A DNA stretch of 64,000 nt from Erigeron canadensis. Lineage: Eukaryota > Streptophyta > Magnoliopsida > Asterales > Asteraceae. The DNA is taken from positions 13,764,735-13,828,734 of the forward strand of contig NC_057769.1 of NCBI RefSeq assembly GCF_010389155.1, in the 5' to 3' direction. The notes under the pieces were generated by a model. That model made no database searches and was not told the DNA's origin. It saw nothing but the letters and a program-made list of their open reading frames with translations. The translations under genes were made by a program, and so were the position numbers. Below are positions 48,595-59,327 of this stretch, piece by piece; positions within the stretch are counted from its first letter, which is position 1, and every line of letters starts with the position of its first letter.

Positions 48595-50341
48595 ATGATT
48601 TTGCGTTCTTCAGGGCGACCTCTTTTTAGTCCATTGAAAACTCCACCAAGACGCAGGATCAACTTTACAGCACCACCAGATTCAGACGAAGAACGCTTCT
48701 ATCTAGAGGAGTTCTTTGATCTTGCACTTGTTAAAGACGAAATGGTGACAATCCACCAAGAGACCCAAATGACATCCGGTATGGTGACCGAACCGAACTA
48801 TTCCTACGGCTCGTGGTTCCGCCATTAGACCACCGGGCATTGATCAAAATTTCAACTTGAAGCCAAACCATCTTAAAAGCATTGAAGATCAGAAATTTGA
48901 TGGTAAGAAGAAATGGGACCCTTATAAGCATTTAGAGAGGTTTGAGAAGTTAGCACGGCTTTATCAATATGGCCAAAACCAAATGAATGTCGTCAAACTT
49001 GAGACTTTTCCTATTACTCTCACCGGATATGCCGAAGATTGGTTCAATGATCTTCCCGAAAATTCGATTACTACTTGGGATCAACTTAAGGAAGCTTTCA
49101 TTGGTGAGTTTTATTCGGTTAGAACTCAAAGGCAATTGGAGAACTTGATAATGTCTTTTGTGCAAGAAGATGGGGAAGATGTTGTTGATGCATGGATCCG
49201 ATTCAAGGAGATGTTGAGAAATTGTCCGGGACATGAGTTGACTAAGGAAAAGTATGTTGAATTATTCTTTGATGGTTTGAATAAGGGGTCTAAAAGAGAG
49301 ATGGGGTATGCTTTCAGTGGAAGTTTTAGCAAGATCACTCCAAATGAAGGTTATGACATTTTGGAGCGTATGGTGAAAGATAATGCGGCCATGGATGATA
49401 AAAGATTTTTGAAGAAGGAGGGCCGATTTAAGCAAGGTAAAGTTGCAAGAGCCGATAGTAGTAACAGCTCTATTGTAATTGATGAGATTCAAGCTTTGTC
49501 TGCACGTATGGATAAGGGATTTGTAGCTCAAGAATCTCGTTTTGGTTATCTTAAACGTGATGTGAAGGTCCTTGCTGATGGGTGTGATCACTGTGGAGAG
49601 ACACACTATTCTGAAGAGTGTCCCAACCGGGGGACATGAAGATGTTAGTTTTGTGCAGAATCAACAAGGAGGTTTTCAGAGAAAAACCGGTTTTCAGAGA
49701 AAAACCGGTTTTTAGAACCGGTCATCAGGTAACAATTCTTATAACCTTTCCTTTCCTGCTAATGCTTCTCGTTTTTCTGGTAATAGGTGGCAAAGGAACA
49801 ATTATCAAAGTCAGCCACAGCAGCAGGAGACTCAACAAAGCCAAGGATCAGGTTCTTCTTCTTCTACTACCGATCCTAATGCCGAGTTGAGAGAAATGAT
49901 GAAGCAGATGATGAGCAATCAAATTGAAACAAACACAAGTATCCAGAATATAATGGAGGATACTAGGCAAATGAGTGAGAGGCTGGATAGGATTAATGGT
50001 AAAGTGGAAATGAATGCTAAAAATCAGGATATCAATTTTAAGGATCTTGAAAGTAGGATGGTTGCTATCACTAGGCCCTAGGGTGCTTTGCCTAGTAACA
50101 CTCAGAAGAATCCAAAACAGAATCAAGGTCCTAACAATGGACAGAAGTACACTCCACCGCCTGTTCGTCAGGAGCAAGCTAAAGCCATTACTACTGTACA
50201 GGTAGATCCTATGCCCCTCCTCCTAATCCTAATGATATTGTTTCAGATGTGCAGGAATCAGGTGATGATGAAGGTGAAGATGTTGATGAGGAGATTGTGA
50301 TGGAAGAAGATCAACCTACTGTGAAGACTCCGGTTACTTAA
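48595..50341 (+). pseudogene. Athila gag, broken
   Basis: The ATG at 48595 opens a basic, proline-rich N-terminus. A 1-nt frameshift near 48800 is followed by the capsid-like retrotransposon gag domain (about 48857-49350, with YAEDWFNDLPENSITTWDQL). A zinc knuckle C-x2-C-x3-H-x4-C (CDHCGETHYSEEC, about 49587-49625) comes next. After a frameshift at about 49630 a Q/N/S-rich linker with a predicted coiled coil (49878-50060) follows. In-frame stops in the linker: TAG at 49713 and 50079, TAA at 50339. Gag forms the cytoplasmic virus-like particle that packages element RNA. It cannot be made full-length here. Confidence 0.85.
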
Positions 50342-50353
50342 CCGAAATCGGCT

Positions 50354-51496
50354 GTGACACCCGAGGCTAAGCCATATAAGTCTAAGGTTCCATTTCCACA
50401 GTGGTTCAGGAAAGCTAAGCTAAAGGAACAGTATGATAAGTTTGTCAATACGATTAAAAATGTTCACATTAATGTTCCTTTAGTTGACTTGATTCAGGGT
50501 ATGCCAAGTTATGCCAAGTTTATCAAAGAACTTGTGACGGATAAAGGAAAGCTGGATGAGGTTAAAGCTACATTTCTCAATGCTGAGTGTTCTGCTATTG
50601 TTCAGAACCATATTCCACCTAAGTTGGAAGACCAAGGGAGTTTCCTCATCACTTGTTCTATTCATACTTTGACTTGTAAGGCACTTGCCGATTTAGGTGC
50701 TAGTATCAATTTGATGCCTTACTTAGTCTGGAGTAAATTGGCGTTAGGAGCCTTGAGACCTACCCGTATGAGCATAAGGTTAACAGACCATTCTTTTCAG
50801 TATCCCATTGGGATTGCTGAAAATATGACTGTTCAGGTAGGCCACATTGTGTTTTTGGTAGATTTTATGATTTTGGAAATGGAAGAAGACACTAAGGTAC
50901 CCTTGATTCTAGGTAGACCATTCCTGAATACCGCGGATGCTGTTATCCGGGTAAAAGATAAGGAAATTTCGTTGGGTGTGGGTACCGATAGGATTGTGTT
51001 TAATGTTGAAAGGTCCATTAAGCATTCGTATTCTACTGACGAATCTTGTTTCAGGATTGATGTTATTGATGATGCTTTGGATCAGGAATTTCAGGAGTTG
51101 ATGGAAGCTGACTTGGAAAATGAAGAGATATCTAATTTAGGTTCGGGTATTATTGATGATGAAGAATTGTTTGCAGAGGTGATGGCGCTCAGCTTGGATG
51201 ATACGCCTCCGGAAGATGAGAGCTTTGAGAAGGTATTAGCTGATAGAAGCTCAAGGGTACCGAATTCGGTTGATGTACCCCCTACAGATTTGGAGCTTAA
51301 ACCGTTACCTTCACACTTAGAATATGCATACTTGGCAGGTAAGTCCTCTTTGCCCGTTGTTATCTCGTCCTCACTTATGAGTGACGAGAAAAAGCTTCTT
51401 TTGGCGGTTCTTAAAGCACATAAGCGGGCTTTTGCTTGGAAGATTACCGACATTCCAGGTATTAGTCCTGACTTTTGCCAGTTAAAAAAGAGGTAA
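50354..51496 (+). pseudogene. Athila aspartic protease region and start of RT
   Basis: A 380-codon frame. The retropepsin core shows the active-site motif ADLGASINLMP (about residues 113-123) and the flap/hydrophobic-Gly motif LILGRPFL (about 183-190). An acidic linker follows, then the lead-in to RT (AWKITDIPGISPDFC). The segment that normally joins this to RT is deleted (about 25 residues compared with relatives, from recall) and the frame ends at 51496. The protease cleaves Gag-Pol into its units. Confidence 0.85.
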
Positions 51497-53231
51497 TTAA
51501 ATTGTTAGATGCAGGAATAATTTTTCCTATTGCCGATAGTTCATGGGTAAGTCCGGTTCACTGTGTGCCCAAAAAGGGGGGCATGACCGTAATTGAAAAT
51601 GAGAATAAGGAATTGTTGGCTACTAGAACTGTCATGGGTTGGCGGGTTTGTATAGATTACCGTAAGCTAAATGATGCCACCCGTAAGGACCACTTCCCCT
51701 CCCATTCATTGATCAAATGTTGGAAAGATTGGCAGGTAATGAATATTTCTGTTTCTTGGACGGGTTCTCCGGGTATTTCCAAATACCCATCGACCCCAAA
51801 GACCAAGAGAAGATCACTTTCACATGCCCTTTCGGTACTTTTACCTACCGACGAATGTCGTTTGGTTTGTGTAACGCCCCGGGCACCTTCCAAAGGTGCA
51901 TGATAGCTATATTCCAGGACATGCTTGAGACCTCAATGGAGGTTTTCATGGATGATTTCTCGGTATTTGGGGATTCGTTTTGGTCTTGCCTGCATAATTT
52001 AGATGAAATGTTGACACGGTGTGAAAGGGCGCACCTTGTGTTAAATTGGGAGAAGTGTCATTTCATGGTCACCGAGGGAATAGTGTTGGGGCACAAAGTG
52101 TCAAAGGCCGGGATAGAGGTTGATAGGGCTAAGATTGATGTTATAGCCAAGCTACCCCCGCCTTCCAATGTGAAAGGGGTGAGAAGTTTTCTTGGACATG
52201 CTGGATTTTACCGTAGGTTTATTAAAGATTTTTCCAAGATTACTCGTCCTATGACCCACTTGTTGGAAAAGGACGTTCCTTTTATATTTGATGATGCTTG
52301 TTTAAGTGCGTTTCAGGTTTTGAAGGAGAAGCTGACCAGTTCATCCATCATGATTGGACCGGATTGGAATTTTCCATTTGAGTTGATGTGTGACGCAAGT
52401 GACTATGCCGTAGGAGCAGTGCTTGGGCAAAGGGTTGATAAGCATTTCAAGCCGATTTACTCTACTAGTAAAACCTTGAACCCAGCTCAGCAGAACTACA
52501 CAACTACCGAGAAAGAGTTACTTGCTGTTGTTTATGCTTTTGATAAGTTTAGATCATATTTAGTTTTAAGCAAGACTGTCGTATTTACTGATCATTCGGC
52601 CTTAAAGTACTTGTTCTCGAAACAAGATGCTAAGCCTAGACTTATCCGTTGGATTTTGTTATTGCAAGAATTTGACATAGAAATAAAGGATAAGAAAGGG
52701 GCCGAGAATTTGGCAGCCGACCATTTGAGTCATTTGGAAGATCCTCACCGGGAGGAACTTCAAGAGGGGGAGATCAATGATCGTTTCCCCGATGAGTCGG
52801 TAAATGTGATTTATAATACTAATGATGGTCCTTCGTTTGCAGATATTGCTAATTATTTGGTTTCAGGAGAGATACCAGATGATTTTTCAAAGCAGCAGAA
52901 GAAGAAGCTCAGGACCGATGCTAGGCACTACTTTTGGGAGTTACCATACTTGTTTCGTATTTGTGCAGATGGCATGGTCAGGAGATGTGTAGCTAAAGCT
53001 GAAACCAGGGAGATTTTGGACACTTGTCATTATGGTCCAACCGGAGGTCACTATGGTCCTCAAGTTACCAGTAAGAAAGTCTTTGATGCAGGTTTCTATT
53101 GGCCTACAATTTTTCAGGAGGCCCGGACTTTGGTAGAAACTTGTGACGTGTGCCAACGACAAGGGAACATCACTAGACGGGATGAAATGCCTCAACAAGG
53201 AATTCAGGTATATGAAGTGTTTGATATATGA
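51475..53231 (+). pseudogene. Athila reverse transcriptase, RNase H and integrase zinc finger
   Basis: RT begins in one frame (51475-51690, VKKEVIKLLDAG, SWVSPVHCVPKKGG, WRVCIDYRKLND). It shifts by one base near 51690 into the frame 51717-53231. Visible: [20 protein letters not shown], the catalytic FMDDFSVFG (YxDD-type, about 51948), then RNase H starting [15 protein letters not shown] (about 52388) with [10 protein letters not shown]. The integrase H-H-C-C finger has GPTGGHYG and CDVCQRQ (about 53030-53160). The frame ends at TGA 53229-53231, where relatives have Trp (FDI.GINFMGPFP). These enzymes copy the RNA to DNA and begin integration. Confidence 0.88.
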
Positions 53232-54096
53232 GGTATAAACTTCATGGGACCATTCCCACCGTCTAATAAGTTTCAATATATATTAGTTGTTGACTACGTG
53301 TCAAAGTGGGATGAAGCCAAGGCTTTGCCTACAAATGATGCTCGGGTAGTCATTGATTTCTTGAAACAGTTGTTTTGTCGTTTTGGTTGCCCTAGAGCCT
53401 TAATTAGTGATCGTGGAACACATTTTGCAAATCATCAACTACAAATGTTCATTATTTTTCTACTTCTTATCACCCACCGACCAGTGGTCAAGTGGAAAAC
53501 ACCATAGGGCATTAAAAAGAATTTTGGAGAAAACAGTCGGGGATAACCCCAAGATTTGGTCTAAGAAGCTTGATGATGCCTTGTGGGCATTTAGGGCCGC
53601 CTTTAAGACACCGATTGGCACCACGCCATACCGGTTGCTCTATGGCAAGACTTATCATTTTCCGGTTGAATTAGAGCACAAGGCGTATTGGGCTTTGAAA
53701 AATTTGAACTTAGACATGATGGAAGTTGGTGAACTTAGGATGTTACAACTCCATGAGCTCGATGAGCTTCGGTTTGGAGCTTATGAGAATTCACGGCTTT
53801 ACAAGGAAAAGACCAAAATTTATCATGACAAAAGGATCCGTAGAAAGGAGTTTAAGGTTGGTGCAAAAGTTTTGTTGTTCTTATCAAAGTTTAAAATCAA
53901 ACAACCTAAGTTACCTTCTAGGTGGATAGGTCCTTTTGTGATTAAGCATGTGTATCCGTCCGGTTATGTTGAGTTGTTTAAACGGGATGGAAATGGGTCT
54001 TTTATTGTTAATGGTCATCGTTTGAAGCTGTATTTGGAAGAAGAGCAAGAGGAGGGGACAATTGAGGAAGTCCCCATTTTTGAACCAGAAACTTGA
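53232..54096 (+). pseudogene. Athila integrase core and C-terminal domain, frameshifted
   Basis: The rve core continues after the stop with ILVVDYVSKWDEAKALPTND (first Asp) and LISDRGTHFANHQL (second Asp). A small deletion and frameshifts near 53440-53510 remove the segment before the Glu. The Glu (GQVEN context, about 53490) is read in a third frame. The final frame (53510-54096) has RALKRILEK, WAFRAAFKTPIGTTPYRLLY and the C-terminal DNA-binding part (PSRWIGPFVIKHVYPSGYVE), ending TGA. There is no chromodomain, as expected for Athila. Confidence 0.85.
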
Positions 54097-54300
54097 AAGA
54101 TGATCGAGTTTAGCTCTAGACTCGTTAATAAATTAAGCGCTTCTCGGGAGACAACCCGTGTCTAATTTAGTTGTGTTTTCTTTTTCATTTTGTTAGTTAG
54201 ATTTGATTTTGTGTTGTCAAGAATGTGCAGGTTCAGTTTTGGTGTGAAGCGGATTGAGGTAAGTTAGTATTAAAAAACGAAAATTTTTTTCTGAAAAAAA

Positions 54301-54505
54301 CCCCCAACTGCGCCGCAGTGGGGGTAGCACAGGTTGGCTGCGCCGTAGTTTGTTTTCTCGTAAACTTTTGGGAGAAAATCCCCACTGCGCCGCAGTGGGG
54401 TGTGACATAAGGGACTGCGCGTCAGTCACGATCCTCGGACCCGAATTGCATAAGTCCCACTACGCCGCAGTGGGGGAAGGCCTAAGCCCACTGCGCCGCA
54501 GTGGG
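54301..54505 (+). repeat. Hairpin-motif array between pol and the env-like ORF
   Basis: Six copies of the same inverted repeat as in the LTR: 54301-54324, 54334-54351, 54380-54400 (perfect), 54413-54427, 54455-54475, 54487-54505 (perfect). Two more lie in the intron at 54945-54965 and 54977-54996. It lies about 230-430 bp before the ATG of the env-like ORF, followed by an AAATAAAAGG stretch at 54541 that could serve as a TATA region. Confidence 0.85.
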
Positions 54506-54731
54506 TAGGTTGACCAGTCAAGGGGAGCGGGTAAAAAAGCAAATAAAAGGGATAAGGAAAGAATCTTAATTTTTATCCACTAAAAATCTCTTTATCTTTT
54601 TCTCCCTCAAGAAAAAAACGAACGACCCCCATCTCTAAACACCCTAAAGCTCCGATTTTAATCCCTCAATCCACCAAAATCTTGCACTTTTCTTCTACCT
54701 CTTCTTAGTTTATCTTCAATCATACAATATC

Positions 54732-56838
54732 ATGGCTAGAGAGGTATGTTTCTTGATTTTTCTTTTTCTTTTTGTTTTTCTTTTAGTTTTTGATTTTCGA
54801 ATTTTTTTAGGTTGTAATTGTTAAATTAATTAGTGGGTTTTGTTAGTTTGATGATAGTAATGATAATGGGGAGGTTAATGTGTGATTATGAGGTGTTAAT
54901 TGTTGATAGTTGAATGATTTTGAGAATTGTTACACCCCTTTTTGCCTCACTTTGCCGCAGTGAGGTGGTGTATGTGCCCACTGCGTCGCAATGAGGCACT
55001 TGCCCTGCATATTTTTGTTCATTTGATATACGTTTCCTGCTTTGCATTCCTAATTTAAAGAATGTGTTTATCGTTTTGTTTTGGATTATAGGATGCTTCA
55101 GGTGCCGACAAAAGGAAACAAGATGAGGTCGGTGAAGGTAGCGGGGCTGCTCAACAAAAGGGCAAGGGGGCTAAGAAGGCGGTTGAGCCACCTACTCTTA
55201 AATTCTGGCCCGGTCAATTGAATGAAAAGCATACTTGGCTAGATTTCACGAGGGTGAAGCAACCCCATAGGAACACATTTCTTAATGAGTTGTACTCCAT
55301 CCATAAAGAGGTGGTTTGCCCTCCCAGGTATCTCGCCCCTTCTGCAGCTCAACATTTCGGCATCCAAGCCGATATTAATGGATGGTTCAACATAGAGGCT
55401 CTAGTGGGTGATCGGTTGGTTGTCAGTGACATGTGGCATAATGTGTTTAATAATCGGGAACCTGTTTATAGGGAGCTATGTTTAGAGTTTTATTCAACTT
55501 TGAAAGTTACAAAATAGTTGAATAAAGTTAAGGATATTTTTTAGGAGAGATGTGTGACTTTCTATTGTGGAGGTGTTGCTAGGAATATTTCTATAGCCCA
55601 GTTCGGCTATTATACTGGTATGTACACATTGGATCAGTTGAAGAATAGTGAGTTTAGGAGTTTATTGAGGCATGGGTTGTTTGTTAAGCAGGCTTTTGAT
55701 GGTGAGTCCCTTCCGCAATATTGGACTCGTATTACTGGTGGCAGTGTTTCAAAGATTAGGAGTGTTAGGTTGAGAATGCTCCATCGCATGATTGTTACAT
55801 TTCTGGTACATCGGTCCACTCACTAGGACAAGGCGTACCAGACTGACTGGGCGCCTAGGAGGTTTGCTTTGGCCCCCATTGTTGTTCTTGACAGGATGTG
55901 GAACCACTCAGACTCGGAGTTGGTATTGGGGCATTTCATCACGATGATTTACCGGCGTATGGGCATATTTGATACGGATGAGTGCCAGACCAATCTTTCT
56001 CCCCCGATTTTTCAGGAGACACTGAATGAGGCTGAGTTGATTAGGGGTAAGATTGTTAAGAAGATGACACAGACTGAGAACTCTAGACTGCTTGATGACA
56101 CTGGGGTTATTGCACCGCCTTCCGTTGTGGAGGAAGCTGAGGACGTGGAGATGAGAGATGCTCCACAGGAGCAACCTAGGAGGCGGGCTTATGCAGGTAT
56201 AGAATTGACAACTTTGAGTACTCAGCTGTAGCAGATCTATGAGGGATAGCAGGCCAGTCGCCAGGCGTTTGATGATTACCAGAGGCGCATAGACGGGGAG
56301 ATGTCTTGGTTAGGATCACAGCAGGCTCGCACGAGCTATGTTGTAGATTATTATCAGCCTCTCTGGCATTCACAGTACATAGGTACGCCGTTGGTCAGAC
56401 TTGACCCTGTTCCAGACTTGACCACCACAGATCTATATTCCACCACAATGATAGGATGGTGGATCGTTCTTCTTTACGCCCGACCAGCTGGTCCCACGGC
56501 CCCATGACTTAGGAGGATCTCCCCGAGGGCCGGTCCAGTTTGGCCGTTATACAGGCGGTGATGCTGGTGTTTCTTCTTCCATGCCTAGTTTTCATGCAGG
56601 TACTAGCTCAAGACTCGTTGGTTTTGCGAGTGGGTCAGGAGGATTTGTTGCCAGTGGTTCAGGTCAGGCAGGTGATCAGGGAGCAGGTGGTTATGGCGAT
56701 TCTGATTCAGGACAAGAGGAAGAGCGCAGTTGGGTGGATAATCCCTTTGTACCACCTAGTTTTTCAGGTGCAGGTTTCATTGATGATATGGTTGTGATTC
56801 CCTTCCGGCACCGTGGGATGGAATCATGTGAGGGTTGA
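54732..56838 (+). pseudogene. Athila env-position ORF (ATHILA ORF-1-like), spliced, broken
   Basis: A short first exon 54732-54743 (MARE) ends GAG|GTATGT; the acceptor TTATAG is at 55091 and exon 2 opens at 55092. Exon 2 has a Lys/Gly-rich start, then a conserved globular part (WLDFTRVKQPHRN, PVYRELCLEFYSTLKV, CGGVARNISIAQFGYYTGMY). A later part has WAPRRFALAPIVVLDRMWN, GHFITMIYRRMGIF and an acidic/Q-rich tail. One frame runs 55092-56507 with TAG at 55515, 55542, 55824, 56229 and 56247 and TGA at 56505. A shift then leads to a Gly/Ser-rich end at 56838. It resembles the ATHILA ORF-1 family (recall). No signal peptide or membrane anchor is evident, so 'env' is only positional. Confidence 0.7.
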
Positions 56839-57056
56839 TTGTTATTCATGTCGGTATTTGGATAACTGTACTATATACTCTATTTCGTATTTCTGTTGGT
56901 ATCCACCCTACGGGGTGATGAGACATTGTTCATTGTACTTTTCTTTTTCTTTTTCTTTTGGTTTGTTGCAAGAACAGTTGAATAATTTGGTGCTTGAAAT
57001 TATGATTCATTTTCTGATGCAATTGAAGCAGGTATTTGATAGCTATAGCGCAACAC

Positions 57057-57071
57057 AAGTGTGGGGGGAAA
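57057..57071 (+). repeat. Internal polypurine-tract-like motif 1
   Basis: AAGTGTGGGGGGAAA, the same core as the true tract at 59313. Confidence 0.5.
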
Positions 57072-57390
57072 CCTTTGGATTCCATTCCCATCTTCTATGG
57101 CATCAATGTTGATTGTGTGATGATATGCATATGCTGGCAGTAAGTTCAGCGTCACATTATTTGGTATGTTTGATGTATTCGACTCTCGCACCTTCCATTT
57201 TGTTACAAGTTGTTTCTCCCACCAAGCAAAGTGTTCTTCCTCTCTTGGAAGCTCAATTTGTGACACTGGCTCGACTAACTTGTTTTAAAACGGAATGTGT
57301 TTTTTTTCCGGTATGTGCTCTATTTATCGATTTTGCTTACCCCTATTTACCTTATTTTGACTAAATATTGACATTGAGGGCATTGTTCAT

Positions 57391-57421
57391 CTTAAGTGTG
57401 TGTGTGTGGGGGGGGGGGGTG
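57391..57421 (+). repeat. Internal polypurine-tract-like motif 2, expanded (TG)n-G(n)
   Basis: CTTAAG, six TG units and a run of about 13 G. The context CATTGAGGGCATTGTTCATC resembles the sequence usually found before the 3' LTR in this lineage. Confidence 0.55.
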
Positions 57422-59312
57422 GCAAATAGGTTTAAGCTACCGGGTTTTATCACTTTTGTTGTTTTGCCATTGAGATTTCTACTGGTTTCGTTGATGTGTC
57501 CCTCTCATAGGCCTTTGGATTTTATCCGAGGGTAGGAGTCTCCATTTTCGAGCTCTTTACTGTGACGTGCATGTTTGAAATTGGTGTTTTCAATTTGGTG
57601 GAATGATAGAAGTTGATATATTTTTAAGCTTGAGTTGAACTTGTCCTTGTGGTAAATTGCTTTTGACACCTAATATTAATAATTAATGAGCAATTTTACT
57701 ACAAAATTTTCCTTGGCAAAATTTTTAATCGGCGAAATGTGTTCTGAACGGTTATTTGGCTAATCCTTTAGGGTTGATAACGTTACTTGCATGCTCAAAT
57801 ATATCCAAAACACCCAATTTGTGAGATTTCATCATTTCATATTTAGTTGTGGTAGGTGAATGGTTTTGGTTTGGGTTACCTTGTAAATTTGTACCTCTCT
57901 TAGGCTCTTTAATTTATTCGGGAGTAAGGGTTCCATTTCGAACTCTGCAGTAGGATGTACAAGTTTGAGGTTAATTCATTCCATTTTCGGGTTCTTCTCT
58001 TGATATGAGTGTGCTGGTGATGTGTTGATTCTAGAACTTGGCCTTGTTGATCGTTTCGAGACCGCAGTGAGATCACTTTGTGATATAAGTACATTGGATG
58101 ACGAATTGGCATTTAGGTTTGACCTATAATTTTTCTTTCTTTCTTTTCATTTTTCTTTTGTATATCCATTCCCTATACAACCTTATACACATATACCTAC
58201 ATTTTTCACTTTTCTTTGTACATTTTTACAGTCTTACACACCCTTGTAACTTAACCTTTCCATTATAAATTCCCATTTATACATGTAAACTATACCTTAC
58301 TATACCGATAGTCTAATGGGGGATCATTGATTGTCATTGGTTTGTTTGGGCGGTTTGGGAGAGTTTCACTGGATTGTCTAGAGGATCGTTCTTGTCTATC
58401 GAATACGTCATTTGGTCAAGTTATTGAAGATATCTCGGATTGTTTAAATAATGAAGTGAAAGTGAATTAGACATTATTTATCATTGTAAGAGGGTATTTA
58501 CTAGTAGAGTAAAAGTGGTTCAAAAGAATAAAAAGAGAAAAATTGATAAACAAAAAATTTAAAAAAAAAAAAAAGAAAAAGAACTTCGGCTACTAGTAGG
58601 TACTTCTCAAGTTTTTATATGTCTTGAAGATTTGTTGTAACATTATCATGGAAGACTTAGTGGATTTAAGCTGTTTGAAGTTGATACACCACAATGGTGT
58701 CGGGTTTTGCTTGGATACTTTGGAGGTGTGTTAGCGGTAAGACATCTTAAGGGTTGGTTTGATGGCAATCAATGGTATGGGTTTAATTAGACTATTTTGT
58801 ACATTTTAACATATACGTTATACCCTTTTTCATTTTTCCGAATTCATCATTAACCTTCATCCATATATTCCATTGCACATATTCATATACATAGCCTTAG
58901 TTTAACTATACACCCGTCCTTTATGCCTATTTTGATGATGTACTTGGTGCTTACGCCAAGTCGGCGGAGTTATGATCCTTGTTCAAGCATATGGTAAAAT
59001 AGTATATATCACGACCGAGCTATGAGTGATTCCTCATATATTCAACTCAAAAGTAAGTTTGTTGGAGTAGAATGATATTGATAGGTTCAGTTGTTTCACT
59101 TGTGCTTAGTTGTGTTATCGAGGCTTGCGGATTGTTCAGGTATTGTCAAACATTTCGGGTTTTCATTTAAGATTAAAAGTGCTTCACTTGATTTTTGTCA
59201 TTGACATCTTAGGTGTTGCTTCTTTTTGATACTCGTCACTTGTTTTGATAGTTTGATTGTCAAGGAATGGTTTTTCTTAAATTCAGGATTTGCTTGAGGA
59301 CAAGCAATGCTC
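57422..59312 (+). other. Non-coding 3' region of the Athila element
   Basis: No ORF of note. A passage about a CTCTTAGGCTCTTTAATTTA/GCCTTTGGATTTTATCCGAG theme recurs near 57510 and 57900, each followed by TCGA(G/A)CTCT, suggesting an old internal duplication. Confidence 0.5.
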
Positions 59313-59327
59313 AAGTGTGGGGGGATT
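59313..59327 (+). promoter_or_regulatory. Polypurine tract of the Athila element
   Basis: AAGTGTGGGGGGATT directly before the 3' LTR start. Confidence 0.8.
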
